From: Ferrovibrio sp.
GTDB lineage: Bacteria > Pseudomonadota > Alphaproteobacteria > Ferrovibrionales > Ferrovibrionaceae
Reading direction: 5' to 3'
DNA: 53,084 bases
Assembly: GCF_025869515.1 (NCBI RefSeq)
Contig: NZ_JAOZVR010000082.1
Span: 1 to 53,084, forward strand
The notes under the pieces are model-generated. The model ran no database searches. It was not told where the DNA came from and worked only from the letters and a program-made list of their open reading frames with translations. Positions 18,837-30,252 of this stretch are shown one piece after another. Both the position numbers and the translations under genes were made by a program. The stretch's first letter is position 1. The number at the start of each line of letters is the position of its first letter.

Positions 18837-20299
18837 GGGGTCACACGGGATTGATCAGGGGTTTCTTTCGGCCGCATCGCCTGGGCCGAAACCGGCAGGA
18901 ATTCCCTAATGACATACCCGCTGCCCTGCTGCTGCAGGATATATTTGACGTTGGCCGTGAACGGCTGGAAACCGCCGGTATAAATATTACGCGCGAAGGG
19001 GAAGCTGCCCTGCAATACGAACACCGCTTCGATTCCGGCTGCCGTCACGGTGACCGGATCGTAGTAGTTCACCCCGTTCAGGGTCAGGGAGTTCGCCGCC
19101 GGCGCCCTGATATGGCTGTTGTAGAACCACGCATTCTCCGGGTCGGCGAAATGCGCGCGCACGGCTTGTTCGATGGCCGGCCAGTTCGCCTTCATATCTA
19201 GCGCCGACGCCGGCTTGGCAGTGGAGGGCTGCGACGGCGATGACAGGGATGCCATCTGCACCGGAGCCTGTGCCTGGGTCTGCGCCTGGGCCGGCTGGTT
19301 GGCCCGGGCCGTTTCAGCTTCCCGCTGCTGCGCCTGCAGCAGCGCCTCGCGGGCAGCCTTGTCGGCGGCATCGCGGGCAACACGCGAAATCTCGGCGTCG
19401 CGCACGGCGGTCAGGATGCTGATACGGCTCTGCGCCAGTGCGGCATAGAAGCCCTGCGGATAGGCCTTCAGATAGGCCTGATAGTCGGAAGGATTGCTGC
19501 TGTCCTTCACCGCCGTCCAGAAGGTGGCGTCGGCTGTCCCCACTACCGGCGCGGCGGCCTGCGGACGGAAGACGAAATCGCCGATCACCGAGGACGACTC
19601 CCAGGGCGTCTGTTTGCCGCTGGATTTCGTCACCACTTCGGCACGCGCCTGCTTGAAGGTCTGCTCGATGGTGAGATTCGGCGCCTTCAGGGCCGAGATC
19701 AGTTCGCCGGTGTATAGCCCGTTCGTGCCCTGCCCGTCGGCGGCCACCGAACCCGGCGCCGTCGCATAGGCTATCAGGGTGCCGCGCGGCGCACTGATAG
19801 CCGCAAGGCCGCCTGCGGCCGAGCGGAAACTGCGCTCGAAGGGATTGTTGCGGCAGGCATCGAGGATCACGATGTTGAAGCGGTTCTTGGCAATCGCCAT
19901 GCGCGCCAGGATATAGTTCACATCCATCGCCTCGACCTCGACTTCCTCCTCGCTGGTGACCGAGGCCCGGATCGGGACCAGGTAGTTCGCACCGCGCACC
20001 TGCATGCCATGGCCCGAGAAGTAAAACAGCCCGGCCACATCCTCGCTGAGCTTGCGGCCGAATTCGAGCGCCGCACGCTGCATCGCCGTGCGGTCGGCAT
20101 TCTCCAGCAAAGTGACGTCGAAGTTGAGTTCGCGCAGAGTCGTCGCCATGGCGCGCGCGTCGTTCACCGGATTGCGCAGCGGCGCCTCGTGATAGGCGCT
20201 GTTGCCGATGACCAGAGCGACCCGACGTTCCGCCAGCGCCGTCGTCGGCGAAAGCCCGCCGAATACCAGCAGCAGAGTGAGAGCGAACAGGCGCAGCAT
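18833..20299 (-). CDS. Exported caspase-like (peptidase C14) protein, upstream copy
   Basis: A 488-residue paralogue of the next gene; the C14 domains are nearly identical in protein and close in DNA sequence, so this is a tandem duplication. From the ATG at 20299 it has a clean signal peptide (MLRLFALTLLLVFGGL, cleavage after ALA), His97 in YFSGHGMQ and Cys149 in LDACRNNPF. An ATG at 20365 with an AGGGGG site would add 22 residues before the signal and is a real alternative. The middle is Gln/Ala-rich (QAQTQAQAPVQ). The C-terminal domain begins NWPAIEQAVRAHFADPEN and ends PDQSRVTP, matching its partner. It lies downstream of pccA across roughly 195 bases with no clear promoter or terminator that I can see. 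Confidence 0.9.
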   Translation of the reverse strand: MLRLFALTLLLVFGGLSPTTALAERRVALVIGNSAYHEAPLRNPVNDARAMATTLRELNFDVTLLENADRTAMQRAALEFGRKLSEDVAGLFYFSGHGMQVRGANYLVPIRASVTSEEEVEVEAMDVNYILARMAIAKNRFNIVILDACRNNPFERSFRSAAGGLAAISAPRGTLIAYATAPGSVAADGQGTNGLYTGELISALKAPNLTIEQTFKQARAEVVTKSSGKQTPWESSSVIGDFVFRPQAAAPVVGTADATFWTAVKDSSNPSDYQAYLKAYPQGFYAALAQSRISILTAVRDAEISRVARDAADKAAREALLQAQQREAETARANQPAQAQTQAQAPVQMASLSSPSQPSTAKPASALDMKANWPAIEQAVRAHFADPENAWFYNSHIRAPAANSLTLNGVNYYDPVTVTAAGIEAVFVLQGSFPFARNIYTGGFQPFTANVKYILQQQGSGYVIREFLPVSAQAMRPKETPDQSRVTP

Positions 20300-20494
20300 C
20301 CCCGGCTCACCAACATGTCGGGTGCGCAGACGAAACGCGGCAACGCTATCGACCCGACCCGTCATTCATCCCCCTGCACGACGCCTGCTGCAACGTCGAA
20401 TTACCACCCCTGCCATACCTACAGGGAGTGACGGGAGACTATCGGAAACGCAACTCGCAGTAAAGAACAGAGTAAAAACACAACTCGGGGAGGA

Positions 20495-22495
<2,001 letters not shown>

Positions 22496-22506
22496 GATCT
22501 CTGATC

Positions 22507-24039
<1,533 letters not shown>

Positions 24040-24163
24040 GCAACTCCCCGTTTGCGGGCCGCTTATGACTGAGCCATGACATTGGCCATAGCACATCGCG
24101 CGGCGGGGCAAAATAGTCTGCGCTGCAGTGCGAAAATCCCGGCATAAGCAGGATTTATCGGGG

Positions 24164-24175
24164 CTGATATATCAG
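24164..24175. promoter_or_regulatory. Perfect 12-bp palindrome upstream of pccB, possible operator
   Basis: CTGATATATCAG is a perfect palindrome 125 bases upstream of the pccB start, within the 173-base gap between the pentapeptide-repeat gene and pccB. A second near-palindrome, GCGCTGCAGTGC, lies at 24120-24131. The gap must hold the pccBA promoter, but I see no clear -35/-10 pair. Either palindrome could be a regulator site; the published PccR/ScfR motif TTTGCAAA is not present. Confidence 0.35.
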
Positions 24176-24212
24176 TTGCAGGTTATCCCCAGGGCGCTTC
24201 AGCCCAGGTGAC

Positions 24213-25448
24213 TCAACCCTGGCGTAACGGCAGGCGCGCATCCGACAGGTCGGCGCCTTCCAGCAGGGCGCGGGACATATCGGCTTCGTCGAGCCAGGCC
24301 TGGTTCAGCCGGGCGCCGCGCAGATCGGCGCTGCGCAACAGGCTGCGCATCAGGTTGACCGGGAAGGCACGGTTGCCACTCACCATCAGCGGCCCGAGAT
24401 CGGCATCGCGCAGATCGGCCCGCACCAGCAGGGCGCCGGAGAGATTGGCGCCGCGCAGATCGGCACCGCACAGATTGGAGTCGCGCAGATCGGCATCGGC
24501 AAGCCTGGCGCCCTGGAATGAGGCGCGCTGCAAATCCAGGCCCTGCAGGATCACACCGTCCATCACCGCCCCGGTCAGCACCAGGCCGGGCCGCGCGCCG
24601 ATATGGCGCAGATCGAGGCGGCTGAAATCGAACAGGCGTCCCTGCCGCCCGCCGGTTTCGACCCACAGGCGATACAGCCGGAAGGCCTCCTCGATCGGCA
24701 CGCCGAGTTCGGCCAGCGGCCGGCCGCGCGGCTTGTCATCCAGCACGTCCTTTATATCGGCGCCGGCCATCATCGTATTCTCGAGCTTGACGCCGACCAG
24801 CACGGCGCCGCGCAATTGCGCATCCTTCAGATTGGCGCCGGTGAGATCGGCACCGGACAGGTTGGCGCCGTCGAGCCGCGCCGCCGTCAGATTGGCGCGG
24901 GTCAGCACACAGTTGACCAGCAACGCATCGGTGAAATCGGTGCGGCCGGCCGCAACGCCTGTCATGTTCGCACCGGTGAGATCGGCGGCAACCAGACGCG
25001 CACCGCCCAGATCGACCGCATCGTAATCAGGTTTCTTGAGCTGCATGTTGCCGCTGATATCGCGTTCGGCGATCACGCCGTCGCGCATGTCGGCATCCTG
25101 CAGGCGCGCACCGGTCAGATCGGCGCCGCGCAGGCTGGCGCCACGCAGATCGGCACGGTCCAGACGCGCGCCATGCATCACGGCACCACGCAGGTCGGCG
25201 CCATAGAGAACGGCATTGCTGAGGTTGCTGTCGGAGAAATTCGCCGATTGCAGATTGCAGCCGGTGAAATCGGCACCAGCGAGGTCGGCGCCCGCCATGG
25301 TCAGATGCGAGAGGTCGCGAAACTGAAAGATCGCCCGTTTACCGCCAGGCAGCCGCTGGCGGTATTTCTCATGATCGGCGATGGTGGCCAGCAACTCGCC
25401 GTATCCCACCTTCGGCCTTTGGCGCTTGGATGTGTCCATGCCTGCCAT
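24213..25448 (-). CDS. Pentapeptide-repeat protein
   Basis: A 411-residue protein built from A(D/N)LxG-type pentapeptide repeats, such as GADLAGADFTG and ANLSGADLTGANLKDAQL, which fold into a four-sided right-handed beta-helix. Two repeat blocks, roughly residues 45-240 and 285-400, are split by a non-repeat helical insert of about 50 residues around AELGVPIEEAFRLYRLWVETGG. The N-terminus (GYGELLATIADHEKYRQRLPGG) is not repeat-like and has no export signal. The ATG at 25448 is chosen for its GGGGG site; 25439 and a GTG at 25469 are alternatives. Function is unknown; some family members mimic DNA and bind gyrase, others are scaffolds. Confidence 0.88.
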   Translation of the reverse strand: MAGMDTSKRQRPKVGYGELLATIADHEKYRQRLPGGKRAIFQFRDLSHLTMAGADLAGADFTGCNLQSANFSDSNLSNAVLYGADLRGAVMHGARLDRADLRGASLRGADLTGARLQDADMRDGVIAERDISGNMQLKKPDYDAVDLGGARLVAADLTGANMTGVAAGRTDFTDALLVNCVLTRANLTAARLDGANLSGADLTGANLKDAQLRGAVLVGVKLENTMMAGADIKDVLDDKPRGRPLAELGVPIEEAFRLYRLWVETGGRQGRLFDFSRLDLRHIGARPGLVLTGAVMDGVILQGLDLQRASFQGARLADADLRDSNLCGADLRGANLSGALLVRADLRDADLGPLMVSGNRAFPVNLMRSLLRSADLRGARLNQAWLDEADMSRALLEGADLSDARLPLRQG

Positions 25449-25563
25449 GTCGGCCCCCCCGGCCGACACTGAATCCCAGTGTCAAATCAGTATAGCAAGC
25501 CGTTTCGCATTGCGGTAGCAAAGCTTCGCTTGCGAATCATGTTCGCAGCCAGCGGTAGCAGGA

Positions 25564-26265
25564 TCAGTTACGGGCGCGTAACAAGCCGAGAAACCGGCCT
25601 ATTGCCTGCAGGTCGGCCAGCAATCCGGCCCGCCGGGCCGCCGCTTCGGCATCCTCGCCCCACTTGGCGGACTGATGCAGTTCGTCGATCAGGGCAGTCC
25701 GGCATGCCGCCTCGGCATCCAGGCGGCCATCCAGCAGGGCAAGCCCGATCACGACCGAACCGGTATTGGTCGTCGCCCAGTGCAGGGCGGTCAGGGCATA
25801 GGCATCCAGCCCAACACAGACGCGTTCCAGCCTTGGCAGCAATTCCGCCGGCTGTGCCACCGCGATGATCCCGGTGGTGACATTGAGCTGCACATCATAG
25901 CGGTCGCGGAACCAGTCGAGCAGCGGCTGCCATTCGGCCGCCTGGCGCGCAGCCAGCGCAGCGGGCTCATCGGCCCGGTAAGACAGCAGATCCGTGCCGC
26001 CATACCGCACCACCTCTTCCGTCGCAAAGCGCGGATCGGCGGCCACGCGATCGATCGCGGTGGCGGCCAACTGGGTCAGCGGCATGGTTGTCGGCCGGAT
26101 CTCGTCCTGCTGCGCCTGCCATTCCTCGGCGATGGCCTGCGCCAGCGCCAGGCTGGGCAGCCGCATGTCGGCCTTGGCCGGCGTCTTGAGCAGCCGGCCA
26201 TCGAGGCGGATGACGGCGCCGTCGCCATCGGGCTCTGCCGTCACGGTCTTGTAGAAACGCTTCAT
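25564..26265 (-). CDS. ATP12-family F1-ATPase assembly chaperone
   Basis: A 233-residue protein of the ATP12 family, known in mitochondria and alphaproteobacteria, where it binds the F1 alpha subunit before assembly of the F1 head. Seen are the N-terminal block RFYKTVTAE...IRLDGRLLKTPAK, the EEWQAQQDEIRPTTMPLTQLAATAIDRV region in pieces, and WQPLLDWFRDRYDVQL. The late Leu/Gly-rich block (ALTALHWATTNTGSVVIGLAL) is also typical. It starts 22 bases after the asmA-like gene's stop and is likely co-transcribed with it and the HAD phosphatase gene. Confidence 0.92.
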   Translation of the reverse strand: MKRFYKTVTAEPDGDGAVIRLDGRLLKTPAKADMRLPSLALAQAIAEEWQAQQDEIRPTTMPLTQLAATAIDRVAADPRFATEEVVRYGGTDLLSYRADEPAALAARQAAEWQPLLDWFRDRYDVQLNVTTGIIAVAQPAELLPRLERVCVGLDAYALTALHWATTNTGSVVIGLALLDGRLDAEAACRTALIDELHQSAKWGEDAEAAARRAGLLADLQAIGRFLGLLRARN

Positions 26266-26287
26266 CGTGGCGGCTTATAGCGACCGC

Positions 26288-28372
26288 TCAGCGCCCCAGC
26301 AAGTTGCCCAGCCCCTTGCGCAGGTTGTCGAGCGGCTTCTGCTCCTGCGGCTGGGCCTGCGTCCCGCCGGCGGCCGGCTGTGCCGATTGCGGCACCGGCC
26401 TGCCTTCGGCCAGCGCCACCGCCTTGGCGCAGGCCGTGGCGGCATCGTCGCCGCCCGAGCCCATGGCCGGCGACAGCAGCGCCAGCGGACCGAGCGCGGC
26501 AACGCCTGCGGCCGTGCCCAGGATGCCTTTGGCCAGCGCCGCGGTATCCGGCGTGAAGCTCGGATCGGTGAAGCTGCCGCGGACCTTCACCGGCGGCAAC
26601 GCCGCCGCCAGCCCGGTATCGCGCGAGGATGGCACCAGTCGCAGGTCGAGCTGTTCGGTGCCCAGATTGGCCGTGCCGTCGCCGGTCATGGTCATGCTGC
26701 CGGTCTCGGCCAGGATCGCTTTCGGCATCACGACGCCGTTCTTGAAATCGAGACCGCTGACCACGCAATGCAGCTTGGTCTTTGCCGTGGCGCGATCCAG
26801 CGCCGAAACCGCGCGGGCAAGGCCGGGCAGGAACTGACGGATGTATTCCTCCTTCAGCTCGCCCTCGCCCACCTTCAGCACCAGCTTGCCATTCAGGCCC
26901 GCCATCATCTGGCGCACGGAGACTGCGCTGCTGGTGACATCCAGCGCCAGATCGGTGGGCCCGCCGCGACGCACGATATCGCTGATGCCATTCTTCTGCA
27001 GATACTCGCTCAGCACCACGCCCTTGCCATCGAGCCTGGCGGAGATGGACTTGGCCTTGCCGTTCAGCGTGACGTCGCCGTTCAGGCTGCCATTGGACAG
27101 GTTCGCGATTGCCGGCTTCAGATTCAGCACGCCATCCTTCAGCGTCAGGTTCAGCACCACGCCCTGCGCATCCAGCATCGGCGCCCTGAACTGCTCTGCC
27201 TTGTAAGCGAGCACGGCATCCACGGCATTCAGGCCATCGAGCGGCAGCGGATCTTTGCTGAACAGCCGGCCATCGGAGGACTGGGCGCCGCCGGCCGGCT
27301 TGCCGGCCGCGTCGCCACCGGACGATCCGGACGCCGGCTTGGCGCCGCTGTCTTTCGGCATCAGCCTGGTGACGTCCATCGATTTCGAGGCGAGGTCGAA
27401 TTTCACCGCCGGCTTCGCGCCGGCCAGATTGATCTCGCCGCTGCCGGACAGATCGCTGTCGGCAATCTTGGCCACGATATTGGCGAGTGCGTAGCGTTGC
27501 GGCCCCAGATCCTTCACGTCGGCTTGCAGGCTGAGCGGCACGGCCGGCGCGGCAGCGCCCGCCAGTGCGGCCAGCTTGGACAGGTCGGCCGCCTCGGCGG
27601 TCAGCTTCAGCGTCAGGCCCCTGGCCTGCATCGGCTGGGCAACACTGCCCTCCACGCTGGCCTTGGCATCAGGCAGCGTAACCGTCATCTTGATCGGCCA
27701 GGGCCGGCTCGGCGCCATCAGTTCATCCAGGCTGCCCAGCGTGCCATCGGCCGTGATGGCATTGCCATCCACGGTGGCCACCAGCCTGGTGGCGAGCAGC
27801 CCGCCGCTGCCCTGCTTCACCGACAGTTCGGTCAGCGTGACATCGTTATGAGCATTGGTCTGGGCGTCGCGGTAGACGAGTTTCACATTCTTCATCGAGA
27901 CATTCTCGATGGCGGGAATGTTGCCGCCGCCGGATTGCGTCGCCGGCGCCGAAGACTGGCTTTGAGGCTGCTGTTGCGGGGCCGGTTTCTGGCCGGCGAA
28001 ATCCCAGTTGGCCCGTCCCTGGCGATCCTTCTCCAGCAGCAGGTCGACATCATTCAGCACCAGGCTGTCGATCTTCACCTGACTGCGGATCAGGGCCATC
28101 AGATCCACCTGGGCGGTGAATTCGCCGATCGTGGCCATCTGCGGCCGGCTGCCCCAGGCAGCATTGGCGAAGCTGACCCGCTTCACCCCGATGCCGAGCG
28201 GCCAGAGGCTGAGCTTCATGTCCTCGGCAATGTCGAGCTTGCGCCCGGTGGCCTCCTCCACGGCCGCGACGATCTGCGGCTTGAAGCGGTTCACATCGAC
28301 CGTCAGTACCGCCACCACGGCAGCCGCCACCAGCAGCACCAGAACGACCAGCGCCCATTTCAGAATACGCAT
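26288..28372 (-). CDS. AsmA-family protein
   Basis: A 694-residue envelope protein. It begins with a single membrane anchor (ILKWALVVLVLLVAAAVVAVLTV) followed by the AsmA signature NRFKPQIVAAVEEATGRKLDI and LWPLGIGVKRVSFAN, then a long beta-rich periplasmic part and the AsmA C-terminal block (VLKVGEGELKEEYIRQFLPG). AsmA-like proteins are large bridge-like lipid-transfer proteins that affect outer-membrane assembly. The start ATG at 28372 has a perfect AAGGAGGT site. Residues near 340-360 form a Ser/Gly/Ala-rich linker. The gene sits between HAD and ATP12 genes that are adjacent in many relatives. Confidence 0.9.
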   Translation of the reverse strand: MRILKWALVVLVLLVAAAVVAVLTVDVNRFKPQIVAAVEEATGRKLDIAEDMKLSLWPLGIGVKRVSFANAAWGSRPQMATIGEFTAQVDLMALIRSQVKIDSLVLNDVDLLLEKDRQGRANWDFAGQKPAPQQQPQSQSSAPATQSGGGNIPAIENVSMKNVKLVYRDAQTNAHNDVTLTELSVKQGSGGLLATRLVATVDGNAITADGTLGSLDELMAPSRPWPIKMTVTLPDAKASVEGSVAQPMQARGLTLKLTAEAADLSKLAALAGAAAPAVPLSLQADVKDLGPQRYALANIVAKIADSDLSGSGEINLAGAKPAVKFDLASKSMDVTRLMPKDSGAKPASGSSGGDAAGKPAGGAQSSDGRLFSKDPLPLDGLNAVDAVLAYKAEQFRAPMLDAQGVVLNLTLKDGVLNLKPAIANLSNGSLNGDVTLNGKAKSISARLDGKGVVLSEYLQKNGISDIVRRGGPTDLALDVTSSAVSVRQMMAGLNGKLVLKVGEGELKEEYIRQFLPGLARAVSALDRATAKTKLHCVVSGLDFKNGVVMPKAILAETGSMTMTGDGTANLGTEQLDLRLVPSSRDTGLAAALPPVKVRGSFTDPSFTPDTAALAKGILGTAAGVAALGPLALLSPAMGSGGDDAATACAKAVALAEGRPVPQSAQPAAGGTQAQPQEQKPLDNLRKGLGNLLGR

Positions 28373-28384
28373 GCGGTACCTCCT

Positions 28385-29107
28385 TCAGGCTGCCGACGAG
28401 GATCTGGCCATCAGCTCAATGACCAGATCAGGAAGTTCCCCAAAGCTTTTGATTATCCTTGCTGCTCCGGTTCTGAGCAGGATGTCTTCGTCATGGTAGC
28501 CCCAGGCCACGCCAATGGCGGCCACACCGGCATTCCGGGCCATCTCCATGTCGTAAGTGGTATCGCCGACCACGATTGTCGAGGCCGGCACGGCGCCGGT
28601 CTCGGCCATGGCCTGCAGCACCATGTCGGGCGCCGGCTTGCCGACAGCGACAACATCGCAGGTCTGCAGCGTGACGAAGCGGTCTGCCAGCCCATGGGTG
28701 TTCAGCGTGAAATTCAGCCCGCGCCGCGCCTTGCCGGTGGCAACGCCAAGCAGGAAACCGTCGGCTTCCAGCCGGTCCAGCACCGGCACCAGACCGGGGA
28801 ACAACGGTTCTTCGTGGTCGGGTTCGAGGCGCTGGGCCAGCGCCGCCACCTTGTAGGCTTCGACCACGGCACCCAGCGTGCCGGCGCCCAGCGGCAGCAG
28901 CAGGCGTTCGATGGCGACCTCAAGCGGCAGGCCGACGGTGCGGCGGACGCTATCAGCTTCGGGCAGGCCGAGGCCATTGGCTGCAAAGGCGCTGTGCATG
29001 GCGCTGACAATATGGTGCTGGCTGTCGACGAGGGTGCCGTCGCAGTCGAAAATCACCAAGCGGGGCGGCTCGAAACCGGGGCCCGAGACAGAAACGGAGC
29101 GGATCAT
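28385..29107 (-). CDS. HAD-superfamily hydrolase, phosphoglycolate phosphatase-like
   Basis: A 240-residue HAD phosphatase. Motif I is FDCDGTLVDSQ near residue 20, with the nucleophile Asp and the acid/base Asp two residues on. Motif III is a conserved Lys (GKARRGLNF or VGKPAPDM) and motif IV is VVGDTTYDMEMARNAG. A cap domain lies between motifs I and II. It resembles the Gph-like phosphatases that follow rluC and precede ATP12 genes in alphaproteobacteria. The ATG at 29107 with GGTGGG upstream is preferred over 29143. It ends 12 bases before the asmA-like start. Confidence 0.88.
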   Translation of the reverse strand: MIRSVSVSGPGFEPPRLVIFDCDGTLVDSQHHIVSAMHSAFAANGLGLPEADSVRRTVGLPLEVAIERLLLPLGAGTLGAVVEAYKVAALAQRLEPDHEEPLFPGLVPVLDRLEADGFLLGVATGKARRGLNFTLNTHGLADRFVTLQTCDVVAVGKPAPDMVLQAMAETGAVPASTIVVGDTTYDMEMARNAGVAAIGVAWGYHDEDILLRTGAARIIKSFGELPDLVIELMARSSSAA

Positions 29108-29182
29108 ACCCACCAGAATCGCATGGCTGGCGCCCGGCCTCAACCGCCTGCCCGCTTTTTGAAATATTCTGGAAAACCAATG

Positions 29183-29212
29183 AAAAAGGCCCCCGCCATG
29201 CAGCGAGGGCCT
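29183..29212 (-). terminator. Rho-independent terminator of the 113-residue exported protein gene
   Basis: On the minus strand a stem of about ten pairs (AGGCCCTCGC with GCGGGGGCCT, one G-U pair, loop TGCATG) runs straight into TTTTTC. It lies 28 bases past the stop at 29241 and upstream of the HAD gene, which it separates from the preceding gene. Confidence 0.9.
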
Positions 29213-29240
29213 CGTCCTGTGCCGAACCGGCTTCCGTCCG

Positions 29241-29582
29241 TCAGTTGGCAGCCTTCTTTGCGTCGCGTGCCTTCTGGTCCTTCTTGGCCTGATCCTGCCT
29301 GGCCTGGTCCTTCTTCACCTCGGCCTTTTTCGCATCGGCCTTCTTTTCAGCTTTTTTGGCATCCGCCTTAAGCTCGTCAGCCTTGTTGTGTTCGGTCTTC
29401 CTGGTCTGGCCGACCGCGGGACTGGCCGGCGTGGCCGGGGTTGCCGGCGCAGTTACGCCGGGCTGGGCCGGGGTGGCGGGCGTCGCGGGAGTCGCCTGGG
29501 CGAAGGCGCCGCTGACAGAACCCAGGCTCAGCACGCTGGCAAAGGTGACGGCGGTGGCGAGAGTTTTGAAACGCGTGGTCAT
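29241..29582 (-). CDS. Small exported Lys/Ala/Asp-rich protein, 113 residues
   Basis: From the ATG at 29582, which has a perfect AAGGAGG site, the protein has a signal peptide (FKTLATAVTFASVLSLG, cleavage after AFA), then a Thr/Pro/Ala block with repeats of ATPATPA, then a highly charged tail of KADAKKAEKKADAKKAEVKK type that runs to the end. The tail should form a long charged helix or stay disordered, somewhat like histone H1 tails. I know no function. It could bind nucleic acid, lipopolysaccharide or peptidoglycan in the periplasm. A terminator follows the gene and a large hairpin precedes it, so it is its own transcript. Confidence 0.8.
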   Translation of the reverse strand: MTTRFKTLATAVTFASVLSLGSVSGAFAQATPATPATPAQPGVTAPATPATPASPAVGQTRKTEHNKADELKADAKKAEKKADAKKAEVKKDQARQDQAKKDQKARDAKKAAN

Positions 29583-29600
29583 TGCATGCCTCCTTGGGGC

Positions 29601-29659
29601 AAAAGTACCGGCCGGAGCGCCCGTCCGGGTGTCTTGGGCGGATGCCTCCGGGCCGGTAC
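29601..29659 (-). promoter_or_regulatory. Leader hairpin with U-run just before the ribosome-binding site
   Basis: On the minus strand an outer stem of 13 pairs with one bulged base joins 29646-29659 to 29605-29617 (GTACCGGCC and GGAG arms), and an inner stem CGCCC/GGGCG closes within it. TTTT follows at once, then GCCCC and the AAGGAGG site of the exported-protein gene. In form this is an intrinsic terminator placed in a 5' leader, so it may act as an attenuator or limit ribosome access. It could instead be an operator or the terminator of an unseen short transcript. Confidence 0.65.
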
Positions 29660-29732
29660 GGAACTTACACTGATGCCGGATCGTGGCAGCGCAGGGATGC
29701 AAACAAGGTATTGTTGTGGCAGATAGGACACC

Positions 29733-30245
29733 ATGAAAACGCCGAAGAAGACCCCCGCTCCCGCCAAATCCGGATTGACCCGGCACGCCGCCTCACCCAA
29801 GGCGCTCGCCCAGCTCGGCCATGCCGCTGCCCAGCCGCTAAGCCCGGACCAGGCCATGCTGGAAACCGTGCCCAATCCGCAACCGGGCGTCACCTATCTG
29901 ATCCGCTTCACCCAGCCGGAATTCACCAGTCTCTGCCCGATGACCGGCCAGCCGGACTTCGCCCATCTGGTGATCGACTATGTGCCAAACCGGCAGATTA
30001 TCGAATCGAAATCGCTCAAGCTGTTCCTCAACAGCTTCCGCAACCACGGCGCCTTCCACGAAGACTGCACCGTGAGCATCGCCCAGCGCCTGGTGGCGGC
30101 GATGCGGCCGCGCTGGCTGCGCATCGGCGGCTACTGGTATCCGCGCGGCGGCATGCCGATCGACGTGTTCTACCAGACCGGCAAGCCGCCGGCCGGCCTG
30201 TGGCTGCCCGAGCAAGGCGTGGCCTCCTATCGCGGCCGCGGCTGA
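29733..30245 (+). CDS. queF: NADPH-dependent 7-cyano-7-deazaguanine reductase QueF
   Basis: A 170-residue enzyme that reduces preQ0 to preQ1 in queuosine tRNA biosynthesis. The catalytic Cys68 lies in [13 protein letters not shown], with Asp75 seven residues on, and the substrate-binding pair His109-Glu110 in GAFHEDC; spacing matches the single-domain QueF type of Bacillus (Cys55, Asp62, His96-Glu97). The [15 protein letters not shown] signature precedes them. The N-terminus has a Lys/Pro/Ala extension of about 25 residues. The other queuosine genes are not in the window. It is divergent from the exported-protein gene across 150 bases, and I see no clear preQ1 riboswitch. Confidence 0.95.
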   Translation: MKTPKKTPAPAKSGLTRHAASPKALAQLGHAAAQPLSPDQAMLETVPNPQPGVTYLIRFTQPEFTSLCPMTGQPDFAHLVIDYVPNRQIIESKSLKLFLNSFRNHGAFHEDCTVSIAQRLVAAMRPRWLRIGGYWYPRGGMPIDVFYQTGKPPAGLWLPEQGVASYRGRG

Positions 30246-30252
30246 AACAGCG

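Noticed and set aside
24190..24230. CCAGGG/CCCTGG inverted repeat after the pentapeptide-repeat gene as a terminator
   Set aside because: Long 22-base loop, overlaps the gene end, and no T-run follows.
26267..29371. Plus-strand frame of 1034 codons across the ATP12, asmA-like and HAD genes
   Set aside because: It is a mirror of three well-supported minus-strand genes; its product is His/Gln/Arg-rich with no family pattern, as expected for antisense frames in GC-rich DNA.
29661..29687. GGAAC-N17-CGTG upstream of queF as an EcfG general stress promoter
   Set aside because: The -10 element should be CGTT; one mismatch in a four-base box is not enough support.
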